Source: Cryptomeria japonica (taxonomy: Eukaryota; Streptophyta; Pinopsida; Cupressales; Cupressaceae). Taken from it: a DNA stretch of 64,000 bases. Below the pieces are notes generated by a model. That model saw only the letters and a list, made by a program, of their open reading frames with translations, made no database searches and was not told the DNA's origin. This document shows, in pieces, positions 23,583-33,940 of this stretch. Position 1 is the first letter of the stretch, and each line of letters begins with the position of its first letter. Position numbers and translations under genes: made by a program. The DNA lies in assembly GCF_030272615.1 (NCBI RefSeq), contig NC_081406.1, positions 236,947,922 through 237,011,921 of the forward strand, given 5' to 3'.

Positions 23583-24737
23583 TTGTGTCTTGGAGGAAGT
23601 TTAACAACTTGAGGAAGATCCTAAATCCAGAATCCATGGATATGGTTTTGGAGAAACAACTTGAGATGGCGCTTGAAGATTATGATGCTGAAAGGTTGAA
23701 GAACTTAAAGCTACAAGATAAATTTAATTCTTCTAAGGAATTTATTCTTGTCCTACATGAGAGGCTGTCATCTATTCAGGCTAGGAGGAAGGAACTTTTG
23801 AAAAGTTAGGATGATGAAGAGAAAGATGCACTTAAGGAACAAAGTCAAAAATTGAGTCAGGAGAACATGGTTATGAGAAATGAAATGCAAGCTATAACTA
23901 TGAGATCAGAAGAAAAAGGAAGAAAATCATGTTGTATCCTTGAAGAATAAATTTGAAGAATGTGGTAGGTTGGTTCATGAGAATGATATGTTGAGAACTG
24001 ATTTAGTACAATCCCATAGTAATGAACAAGAGCTTGAGAGACAAATGATAATTCTAAGAGAAGATCTAACTACTGCAAGTGGGTATAAAGAAAAATTCAA
24101 GATTAGATTAGCACATCTAGATGAGTTATTGAAGAGACAAAGGAAGATTGGAGATTTGAGTGGACTTGGATTTGAGCAAGGATAGAGTTCTGGTACTGCT
24201 AATGAAGATCAAAACCATAAGGCACCGGTAAGCCAATTTAATGCTTATAAATTTAATGGTAGATGTTTTATTTGTAATAGATTTGGTCACATGGCTAGAC
24301 AATGTAGAAACAGAGCAAATCAGAACCTTGATTCTGCTCCTAGTAAATGTTCTAAATGTAGTAAGTATGGTCATAAGATAGAAGATTGTAGAATGAATGT
24401 TAAATGCTATGCATGTGGAAAGTTTGGACATAAGACTAATCAGTGTAGGTCAAGTAATTTTACCAGTTTTAGTAAAGCAATTCAAAGGAACAATGTTACA
24501 TGTTATGCATGTAATGAGGTTGGACATATTGCTAAATTTTGTAGAAGCACAAATCCACCAGTTGGTAATATAGGATCAAATGAGAAAGGGAAAGAGAAGG
24601 TTAGTGAAATCCTGCAAAATCATACTCAGAGATGGGTTAGGAAGACTAGAGAACAATCATTAGATGGAAATGCACCTGTTACTTATCTGGCAAAGGAGGT
24701 TGCTCCTGCACCAGCAGGTAGCTCATCCGGTAACTGA
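23583..24737 (+). pseudogene. Gag-like protein of C' with four CCHC zinc knuckles
   Basis: The N-terminal half is highly charged and likely coiled-coil (KQLEMALEDYDAERLKNL; later LERQMIILREDL). The C-terminal half (about 24187-24737) has four knuckles: CFICNRFGHMARQC, CSKCSKYGHKIEDC, CYACGKFGHKTNQC and CYACNEVGHIAKFC, all Cys/His intact. Copia Gags usually carry one or two knuckles, so four is unusual. Breaks: TAG near 23807, a frameshift near 23915, TAG near 24183. The first coding part runs directly on from the primer site. The expected role is RNA packaging in the element particle. No protease motif follows. Confidence 0.85.
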
Positions 24738-25109
24738 GGTAGATGCCTTAGGGGTAGGAAAAATTCATGAAGATACTGCATATGCCCCAAGAAGAGATTC
24801 TGGAAGATGTTCCAGCCATTAGAGATGTTTATCCAGCATGGATATGTTATGTTTGAGATCTGATATCTTTCACCAGCAGTCATTTATGTTAATGGAAGAT
24901 TACGGCTTTTCATGGAGGTTAAAAGGTCAAATTCACTTCATTATTGATCACCTTGTATTCAAAGTGATTTCAAAGTGATTAAGAGTGACTCAGAGCGATC
25001 AAAGGCATTTCAGAGAAATCAGGTTTCTTCTTGAGTGATTTCATCGGCGATTGGAAGAATTTGTTAAGGTTTTTCACCGAAAGTGATCAACGGGTATTTA
25101 TCTTTAAAC

Positions 25110-28100
25110 ATGGAAGTGGGATTATCATCTATTCCTATCTTTGTTGCAAATCTGATTATATTAGAGGTCAAGGACCACCCCACACCAATTTGCAAGCAGT
25201 ATCCACATGTGGCTACCCTAGAAGATTCAGTTGGAGCATTTTCCCATGTTTTGGAGGGAGTTGTCTATATTGAAGATGTTAGGGAATACATACATTGTCA
25301 CATTGAGGACTTGGGAACATCTAAAATAAAGGGCATGTACATGAGCGAGCTGATGGGAGAATCTGGAAAGATCAAAATGGCTTACAAACACATTGAAGAC
25401 TTAGGGTTTACTAGCATTTTGGATATCCCAAAATTTGAAGATGAGATAATTAGGTATGTTTTGAGTAGAGTACATGGAGATTTTATCTGGTTGGATAAAC
25501 CTTACAAGATCATCAAGGAATTCATTAGGGAAATCACTGGTTTACCATCAGTTGGGCAACATCCAGATAAAAAGGTTTCAAATGATTATGTCAACAAAAT
25601 CACTGGCGCAACATCTGATAGGATATCTATGAGAATAAGCACTATTACCAACAAGGACATCAGATTCAGTAGCATGATCATCGGGTATAAGGTAACTCAG
25701 TCAAACCGACTGAATTCTATTTCCAGTTCCTGCATTTTTCACTACATACAAAATGATGAGAGAGAATGTGAAACTGGATCTATGCGGTTGGATGTTAGGT
25801 GAACTATTAATAAACGTAGGAAAGATTAAGGGTGAAAAGAAAGGAACCTTCCGGTATGGCAACTTAATTGTCTGCTTTATTTTATTTTTCATGAATGATG
25901 CACCCGATTTTGGGAAGAAGCAATGGGCATTTGATATCCCGGTAGGGAGATAATTGAAATAGTCAATTGCTACTTTAGGGAGTCAAAGAGATGATAAAGT
26001 ATGGGGATATTTTAAGGGGTTTCAAAAATCTATGAAGTCTAGGGAAAGGGTTCCTAAGCATATTGTAGAAAAATATTCAACTGGCATATGCTTCATGGTA
26101 AAGAAGGATGAAACACTTATGGAAGCGGTTAAGCCATAGAAGATTTGGATTGAGGAAATGGGCTATGAAGTGGATGCATAGATTCTTGAGGCTTATGCAA
26201 AAATGTTGATTGATGCACCTATTGATGAGGCAGAGAAGCCCTGTGGTACTACAAAACAAAAATCACAAGAGGTTGAAACAGAGTTCAACCGGAAGAAGAG
26301 AGAGAAGCAGGAAGGAAAAGCAAGCAAATTTGTTGAGAAGGTCTCACAGGACATCAAAGAATTAATTGATGTTGTCCCGAAGAAAGGCAAGAAGAAGAAG
26401 AATCTAGAAGTACACATTGAGCCTGTTACAATAGAGTTTAAATCTGAGGATGACACACCCTTGGCATTCAAGAGGGTTGTAAGGAAGAAAATAGAGGAAA
26501 TAGAGGTAGAAGATAAAAATCAACCAGTTAGGAAGGTTACATTCAAAATACTGGCACAGAAGCAAGCACCAAAGGCAACACCTTCAGCTGCATCTGGTAC
26601 TACAAAGAGGAAGAAGAAGAGTGACATCGATCTGGAAATTCAATCTATTAATGTGACTATCATTCCACCTAAAACTTGTGCAAAGTTAGTAAATGAAATC
26701 ACTAAGGATGGCATGTTAAAGAATTTAGAATTTTATTATGAACACCTAGAGGATGATGAACAAAGAGAGGTAGAGGAAGCTGTATTATTATACTCGGATA
26801 TTTATAAGAAAGCCTTAATAGAAATTGAAAACCAAATATTGGTAGAATTATATAATATGTTAGATGCTAGAAGACTATCAGCAATGCAAGAAGACAAGCA
26901 TATTAAAATTCAAGAGTTGTTATATGTTTGTGTTACTATTGCTCCAGAGGAAATGGAAAGGACACTTGAGGTAGTAGATAGAAAAGTCTTTAATAGAAAA
27001 CATAGAATAACCAGTCTAATGGTAGGAAGGGTAAATAAGATAATAAAGGAGACTCAAAAGGCATGGGTTAAGTTCTTTGGAGAGAACAGAGGTTTCTTTA
27101 CTTCACCAGAATCAAAGACAGACACTGCAGAAACCTCGGTTGAAGGAAAAGGAAAGGGGATTATGGGTACTTCACCCTCAATTTTGAAAAACATTAAGAT
27201 AGTGGAAATCAAGCCCCAGGTAGATACAAATGTACAAACAAATGTTGAGATACCAGCTAATACAAAGAGTGAAAAAGTTAATGATGTACAGAATACTAAT
27301 TTTGAGGATAACAGTCCTCCAGATACAAATGTACAGGTTGAGGTTACAGTTCCTACAGTCCTCCAGATACAAATGTACAGGTTGAGGTTACAGTTCCTAC
27401 AGAGGAACTGGCAGTTACAGAGACTGCACCAAGTGGTGAAGCCACCAGTGTAAGTGAGGAAGCTATAAAGGACAAATCATCAGAGGAGAAGATAGGGGAA
27501 ACCAACAAAGAACTGATAGTTGGTCCATCATTGTTTTCAATTGACACCTCACAGGTTGTAAAGAAAAAATATAATAGAGATGAGTCCTATTGAACTCATG
27601 ATGATGGAAGCACAAAAACTAATGAAGGAGGGATCTATAGATAAAGGGATTATTGATCAGTCAATCATTGTTTTACATAGACTTTTCCCAAAGTGAAAGA
27701 TTGACAATGAAGTGAACCCATCTGGCAAGCTTAAGACAATTACTGAGCACATTTCAAAGGATTTTCAATCCTTACAGTAGATTTCAAACCAGAGAGCATA
27801 AGAAAGGTTCACTTAGGCTAAGAGAGATGCATTTGATCAGGTGATTGAATCTGAGAAGAATAAGATTGATGAAAAGCTAAAACTGATAGATAATTCTTTG
27901 AAGCAGTGTACAAATATTTATAAGGTATGTTGTAACACAGATATATTTACAGTTAATGTGGATAAGAAGATAAAATAATTTCAAGAGAAAATTGCAAATA
28001 TAGTTAATTCTTTTGATGGATTGACTTCACTAACTACATCCATTGATGGTCAAATTTTGATTTTGGAAGCCCAATTTTTTGTTCTTGAGAAGGAAAGAGA

Positions 28101-28356
28101 CAAAATCATAAGAAGAGCCAGAAGTCTGACAGGCTTGGTGAGTCCCCGGTTGGATTCACTTAGTGTACATAAGAAAGAATGTATGGATATGGTTGGAAAG
28201 CCTACACCAGCAGAGGTAAGTGAGAAAGAGTCATTTGCACATATATTAAATGGACTTGTATCTATTTCTGACACTTTCAAAACTGGTTGGGATACCTATC
28301 TTGAGCTATTGGAGAAGGCTTATCCAGAAATTTTGAAATTTGTTAAGCTCCGATAA
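25110..28356 (+). pseudogene. Second ORF of C', unknown function (about 1080 codons)
   Basis: Start chosen at ATG 25110 (MEVGLSSIPIF). Segments: N-terminal domain (25110-25950) with KIIKEFIREITGLPSVG; a Lys-rich middle from 26203 (KKGKKKKNLE, KRKKKSDIDLEI); an acidic helical segment (EHLEDDEQREVEEAVLLY, about 26740-26810); a Thr/Val-rich linker; and a C-terminal coiled-coil-like segment with RARSLTGLVSPRLDSL ending KFVKLR. Breaks: a frameshift near 25750, stops near 25953, 26140 and 26180, a 44-bp tandem duplication at 27317-27404 that shifts the frame, and more stops in 27580-27980. No RT, integrase, protease or envelope feature is seen. The GLPxxG context loosely recalls plant mobile-domain proteins by eye; I would not name it on that. 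Confidence 0.75.
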
Positions 28357-28605
28357 GATATTTTTGGGATATTCATTGTACAGTTTCTTTTAGATCTTTG
28401 ACATTCTTTTTAGAATTTTTGATGGCATTGATGTAAAAGGGGAAGTGATATAGATCTGAAAAAGAATAGGAGTTGTATACATTATGGGGAGATATGGAGT
28501 ATGGAGTATTTTTCATTAATGAATATTCAGCTCAGGGGGAGCAGGCGAGATGGAACCTTGACCATTTTTCACATGAGCATTGCCAGCAATGCCTAAGGGG
28601 GAGAT
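28357..28605 (+). promoter_or_regulatory. C' 3' untranslated region and polypurine tracts
   Basis: The functional tract AAGGGGGAGA (28594-28603) precedes the 3' LTR start. Two further purine tracts lie upstream: AAAAGGGGAAG near 28436 and AGGGGGAGCAGG near 28534. GCATTGCCAGCAATGCC just before the last tract is a short inverted repeat. Confidence 0.75.
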
Positions 28606-29553
28606 TGTTGGCAATTAACATTTAATTGGTTGGTTTCACTATGTTTTCATTGATGGCAACATGGTACTTTGTTTTGGCTTCATGTTTTGGTTCAATTGTG
28701 TACCAGCATGCACTTCATAGACACTACACTGACACAGATGGGACAGAAGGATTTTTTTGGTTACTGACAATGTAGGTCAACATGGTTTAAAATAAGGTTA
28801 TCAGTATTGGAGGCCGACATCTCTTGGATCCGGCATCAGCAATTGTTTTTGATATTCATGCATTTATGTTATCTAGCTGACATATAATTTGATATTGTAA
28901 TTATCTTTGTAAGCCGACATAAGGCATGATAAGTTGTATAGGGTATATAGGTCAATTGGATTAAATCATTTTTGATATAGATAATTGACATGGTAATAGA
29001 GATGGTGATGGATATGTGAATGTGATACAATGCAAAATATATCAGAGAGATTATGTATGTGAGGATATATATGTAAGGTTTTTCTGATAAAGGGTTGAGG
29101 GTTTCACACCCGAACATACAGAGCTTAAACCAAAACTGTATTATGGCATAAAAGATGCTATCTTAGCAATTCAACTCTTCTCCGAATTGTAGTCTGGATT
29201 TATATGTAGTCAGTGAGGCTCCATTTGTGATTGAGCAATATGCTCTAGGTTGTAAGCCTTCCTGTAAGTGTAGGCTCCTTATATTTTGTAATATCTCTTC
29301 ATATGGCTAGTGAATTGATATTGTGGGTCACAAATCCCACCGTGGTTTTTCCTCTTTGAGTTTTTCCATGTATAATTTTGTGTGTTATGATTCTCATTAT
29401 GTGATTGGCTTATTGGTTGCTTTACTTCTTTCAATTATGTATGTACCGGTATACCGGTTGGTGTATGCATATTTTAGTAAGGCTAAAATTGATCATTCTG
29501 GTATAACACTGATTAACACCCCCCCCCCCCCTCAATGTTATTGGATTCTAATA
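28606..29553 (+). mobile_element. 3' LTR of C'
   Basis: It starts TGTTGGCAATTAACATTTAA and ends GGATTCTAATA, 948 bp. It aligns along its length with 22638-23567. U5 block CCCACCGTGGTTTTTCC lies at 29336-29353. The C-tract before the end is expanded to 13 Cs (about 29519-29531). The target duplication GGAAG follows immediately, then the minus-strand D gene resumes. Confidence 0.85.
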
Positions 29554-30201
29554 GGAAGGCCTATCACCCTACTCAAAAGAGTTATCAAATACTTGACTTC
29601 TTTAATGAAGTCACATCTTGGAAAAGTCTCTATCCATCTAGCAATAGTAGGCCTTGGGCTCTTTAGCTAGTTATCATTCATATTCTTCCTACATTTGTCA
29701 GAGTTTCTATCAAAGTAGCTTATAACTGATAGTATTGTGATAACAAAATACTTCTCTATACTAGGACACTTAAAGATAGAATCAAAGAATTCCTCATCAA
29801 GTCTGATCAATTTCTTTCTAGTTTCATCCTTTATAATTCTACTTGGCTGGATCGAAGTGATTTACAACTACCATCACGAGCTCGGGGTCTTGAGAAAACA
29901 TGGGGAAAGTCGCTACCAAGTGGATACTATTGTTAATGATAGATTCCATCTAATGGTAGGAACAAGGCTTCTCAACTCTCTTTAGAAACTCAGATAGGTC
30001 TACATGAGCTATTTTTGTATCTCTTATATGATCAATATTGGATGCGACTGAAGAAGGCGGGAAGACCATATGGGGGTCTTGCTTCTTGATCTTCATTGCC
30101 CTCTTTCTTGGAGAAGCTTCTATCATTTGTATGATAATAACACTGAGAATAGGAAAATCATCAGTATTATAGTGATACAATTTATCAATCATTTTTTTCA
30201 T
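29554..30201 (-). pseudogene. D gene, 5' part
   Basis: Start chosen at the minus-strand ATG at 30201 (MKKMIDKLYHYNTDDFPIL). The N-terminal segment has a basic stretch SPRKRAMKIKKQDP. After a stop at about 29953 and a frame change, the reading continues (KKLIRLDEEFFDSIF, then PRPTIARWIETFPRCDF, KYLITLLSRVIGLP) to the C' junction. There the frame passes into 22637 and below. The join is supported by the GGAAG duplication flanking C'. Function unknown. Confidence 0.6.
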
Positions 30202-30418
30202 CTGAATTCAACAATCTTCTAAAAATGATGCATTTTAGGCCATTAGGGTTTCCAAAACCCTCTTTGATAACTTGATATCTCCAAGGTAAGTTGGATGTAA
30301 AATCTCAATTTACATGTGTGTGATAAGTGAGTTTCAAGTTTATAAGCCTAAAAATTTCACTTATGAAAAAGTGTGGAACAAAGGTGCAATTCAGTTGCAC
30401 TTGGGAGGAACAAACATA

Positions 30419-31608
30419 GGTGTAATTCGAGTTTAGAATACTGAATTACAGATAAAAAAGTGCAATTACAAAAGAGGTGTAAAAACCTAAATTACACATT
30501 AAAAAGTGCAATTACAAAAGAGGTGTAGGGCGGGGTTATAAACCTACCACACACCTTAATAATTATTTAAAATGGTGTAGGGCGGGTTTATAACCCTACC
30601 TTACACCTTGAAGGAAGGTAGCATTTTGGTGGAGGGAAGGTTTGAAACCCCGTCTCACACCAAGAGATAGGCATATAAGGGTGTCGGTGTTTGGTGGATT
30701 TATAGACCTACCATACACTGTATATGGTGTATGGCATTCCTATGGCCCCACCATACACCATAAATGTGGTATAACTTGTGATAGATATTAACAGTGAATA
30801 ATGGTGATGCACCATAATGGCATTACAAAGCACAAGAAATAAGTATGGTGTGTGACAGTGTAACAAACCCACCATGCACCATAATGTATGGTGCATCGCA
30901 AGCCTATGACCCCAACACACATTAGATACAAAGGGAAAAGTATAGTGAAAAACATATACTATCAATGCAGGTCAGGGTGGTAAACCCTTCCAACACCACA
31001 ATGGATTGTGGTGTTTCACGGGTTTACAACCCCACCTTCACCACAGTTAAGAAGATAGCAATGCAAAGAAAAGAAAGAGATGTCACCTAGGTGTGTTGAC
31101 CCATATGACATCACAAAAGGGGTTTCATTCAGGCCATTAAACCCATGCGGCACCATTACAAAGTGATTGAAAATACATTAAAATATGAAGATCATTGAAA
31201 ACAAAGGGTTTTGAAACTCTAAAATAAAGAATAATGATAAAAAATATACTTGAGAAAAACGGAATTGGTTGAGAAAAAAATTGAAATGGAAAATCCCCCT
31301 CCACACCCTCCAAGAAATTCAAAATAAAAAATATGGATGAAAAATGGAGGATAATAATATTTTAAGCCAAGAGATAGACTCCTATTCGATTTAAACAATA
31401 GACAATTAATAACACAAAGTGTCATTAATAGGTGGAAATCGGGTTTATAAACACGATTTGCACTTGCAAGGTGTAAATCGGGTTTATAAACCCAATTTGC
31501 ACTAAGAGGTGAAAAAGAGTGAAATATGGTGTAAATTGAGTTTATAAACCCAATTTGCACCACAAAGACATACTTGGCGTAAATCGGATTAATAAGACCG
31601 ATTTGCAC
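30419..31608. repeat. Array of about 15 imperfect 33-34-bp palindromes
   Basis: Units begin GGTGTA or similar, have a centre close to GGGTTTATAAACCC, and end in TACACC or TTGCACC, so each can fold on itself. Clear units: 30419-30450, 30522-30555, 30574-30607, 30628-30661, 30686-30719, 30726-30759, 30847-30880, 30890-30923, 30970-30997, 31010-31042, 31119-31154, 31431-31463, 31470-31502, 31528-31561, 31576-31608. Most are exactly 33 or 34 bp. Start-to-start spacing is 40-58 bp in the dense parts. Units differ in sequence while keeping self-complementarity. The array lies upstream of the minus-strand D gene. Flanks 30202-30418 and 31609-31844 hold nothing recognised. Confidence 0.8.
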
Positions 31609-31844
31609 TTGAATTTCACACTTAAGTGAAAAAGGAAATACAAGGGAAAAAATGTGCTTACAATGACAAAACATCTCGTAAAGCATGCATAGAGCATAAA
31701 AACCACAAATGGGCAAAAAAAATTTGGTGTGCCCTTAGATTTTTGCAATACAAAAATTGAGGATAATAGGATATCAAGAATTGGATCGTCAAAGGTATGA
31801 GGGAGTTGAGGTCACTTGATGGAAGAAAGTGTAGAAAAAAATTT

Positions 31845-33005
31845 ATTGGCCTAAATGTCACTTCTTCGTATGGTTAGTAACTCACAATAGATGCCTCACG
31901 TGGGACAATATTCAAAAGAATAGTTTTCACGGGTTGTCAATACCTTTCCTTTGTTTCATTAGTGAGGAAATCTCCTCCCATATATTTTTCACTATATTTA
32001 CTCTAGAGATATTTGGAATTTGTGGTGGGGTATTTGGAAGTAGAATTGTATTAATGCCTCCTCCCTAACTGATTTTGGGAGAAGTTTGGGGAGGCCTCTA
32101 GCTAGAGCATTCCTTTTGCAGGTTGCTTGGTCTATTAGTCCCTCTTGTATTATATGGAAAATTTGGCTTGAAATAAATAGAAGAGTCTTTCAAGGTAGGA
32201 GTTTGAGTTCTCAAAAGCTCTAGATTAGGATTTTTGGTACATTATTTAAGAAACTATTCATGCTACGTGTAAGGTGTTCATCCCCTTTGAACCTAGAGAA
32301 TTTGGGATGAGTAATCCTATTAAAAAAACCAAGACTGGGTAGGTGGACTCTACCTCTCGATGATATATTTAAGATTAATTCTAATGGATCTTCTAGAGGG
32401 AATCTGGGACATGTTGTAATTGGTGGAGTTGGAAGGAATGGTGCGAGAGTTGTACAATTCTTCGTGTTCATCTACAAAGGTGATGACCAATAATTTCATG
32501 GACATATTTTCTCTCATTTATATTGTTGGAAATGGATGCTCTCCAGGTTGGCATAAAGTTATTTGTGAATTTGATTCTCGAAGTTTGGTCAATTTACTAA
32601 ACAATCAAAAATTTGAAGGTGTCGATTGTAAATTGGCATTGGTGTCCCAACAGATTCTTAGGTTGTGTAGATCTTTGGACTTTGTATCCTTTATCCACAT
32701 CCCAAGATAATGGAATGTTGTGGTTGATTTTCTTGCCAAATGGGCCTTCGGGCAGGTTACTAATTGGAATATTTGTTATTGGAAGAATCTTCCTCCATAG
32801 TGCTCTCAAAGGTTTGAGAGGTTGGTTGCAGAGGATTTTACTGGTTGATGGGTTTGTAGATTGAGTTTCTAAGTAGTTCTCCCTTTCTTTTTTGGTAGTT
32901 TTGGGTTGGATCTCTTGCTCCCCTTCTAGGGCTAGGTTCTAGTCCTTTAATTGTACTATTATGGTCTATGATTCGAATATATTTTTTCCCTCTGATTTAA
33001 TAATA
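31845..33005 (+). pseudogene. LINE ORF2, 3' segment: zinc-binding domain and RNase H
   Basis: It continues the LINE of 16551-18720. The zf-RVT-like part reads CHFFVWLVTHNRCLTWDN (about 31855-31910), followed by a WKIWLERNRR-like region near 32155-32190 (here WKIWLEINRR). RNase H: FKINSNGSSRGN near 32368 (the usual first Asp of FKINFDG reads Asn), then FDSRSLVNLLNNQ (32571-32609) and HIPREWN-like, with a stop in place of one residue, near 32694. A short AT-rich 3' end with TTTAATAATAAATGA (about 32996) fits a LINE tail. Frameshifts and stops make it non-functional. Confidence 0.8.
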
Positions 33006-33940
33006 AATGATCATAATTTTTATGCTATATTTCAAGCATTGAAGAAATGGAAACCTTATCTATTCCCTAAGAAATTGTTGTTGTGCATAAATCATCAAGC
33101 ATTACAATATTTGAACAATTTAGGTAAGTTTAACTAAACACATACAAGATTCATTCAAGATTATTAAATATTATTAGCATATTGAACCATAGGAATGGAA
33201 ATGCAAACAAAGTTACAAATGTGGTAAGAAAAACACAAAATTTGTTAACAAATATGGAGTGGAAGTAATCAAATTTGAGGATATTTCTATGAAACTAATG
33301 TTAAATTTGTGCAAGCATGGAAAACATATAAAACATTGTTAACTAGCATGATCAATTGAGTCAAAATGATGTGTTGTTCAAAGGAAACTAATTATGTATT
33401 CTTAGAAGCTTAATGAGGGAGAATTTCATAAAAGAGAATCATAATTTGATGGTTTAGCATGATATTTTGGAGTAGATAAGATAGTGCCACTGTTAAGTAA
33501 TTTTTTTACGTATATATATAAAAAATGTAAAAAATTATGTTCAAAACTACAATAATTACAAAATCGCAAAGTGTACTAGTCAAAATGTGTATTAGTCAAA
33601 TTTTCCAATTTCAAAGAGACCTTATGAGGATATAGTTTTGGATTGCTTTTGCCAAGAACATAGAAAGGTCATGATTTTATTTGTAGTAATAAAAAGATGA
33701 CCTAGTTTTGATGTAATATATATTTTTGATCTATTTTTCAAAGAATTTGTGAGATTGCATGTATTGTTGAAAAAACATCATTAAAAAGACAAAAAAATGT
33801 TTTCTTCTTTTAAAAAACATGAAAATAGATGAAATTAAACTTGAATTTTAATTCCATATATTACTCATAGATAAATTAACAAACATAAGTGGTGAAATAT
33901 AATTTTGAGTAATTTAATGTCTAGTAGGAGGTAAAATTGG
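33006..33940 (+). pseudogene. Very decayed gypsy pol remnant (RNase H to integrase)
   Basis: Read in short frames it aligns with element B: NDHNFYAIFQALKKWKPYLF (33006-33065), INHQALQYLNN near 33087, the zinc-finger region RENFIKENH near 33418, FKRPYEDIVL near 33613, DLFFKEFVRLHVL near 33727, then a region around 33905-33935 (NLMSSRR) matching B's NLLRCLVG. Many stops and indels make it one of the oldest insertions here. The right edge is cut where copia H begins. No LTR is recognised. Confidence 0.7.

Larger units (their letters stand above)
22638..29553 (+). mobile_element. Element C': complete non-autonomous copia-type LTR element
   Basis: Two LTRs of 930 and 948 bp begin TGTTGGCAATT; the 5' one ends CCAACA and the 3' one TAATA, a decayed CA. 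Target duplication GGAAG flanks it exactly (22633-22637 and 29554-29558), splitting the D gene. The primer site TGGTATCAGAGCC follows the 5' LTR and the tract AAGGGGGAGA precedes the 3' LTR. Inside are a Gag-like ORF with four CCHC knuckles and a second ORF of about 1080 codons with no pol motifs; the 372-bp spacer between them (24738-25109) holds nothing recognised. All cis signals for reverse transcription are present but no enzyme, so mobilisation in trans is inferred. Confidence 0.85.
18721..31844 (-). mobile_element. Insertion D in the LINE: unclassified element with a long unknown gene
   Basis: The LINE frame stops making sense near 18720 (after ...STLDDI) and resumes near 31845 (YWPKCHFFVWLV), so about 13 kb was inserted, of which 6.9 kb is C'. 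The remaining 6.2 kb carries one long minus-strand ORF, a 1.06-kb 3' region and a 1.6-kb 5' region rich in palindromes. I could not find matching LTRs, clear terminal inverted repeats or a target duplication, so the class is unknown. It may be a decayed non-autonomous LTR element, since its gene has the layout of the C/C' second ORF. Confidence 0.5.

Noticed and set aside
30419-31608. CRISPR-like repeat-spacer array
   Set aside because: Repeats are not identical, spacers vary widely, and the setting is a plant nuclear retrotransposon nest with no cas genes.
31137-31861. Several Phe/Tyr-rich minus-strand open frames that look like membrane proteins
   Set aside because: They overlap AT-rich sequence and the palindrome array; hydrophobicity comes from T-rich codons and no consistent start or family is seen.
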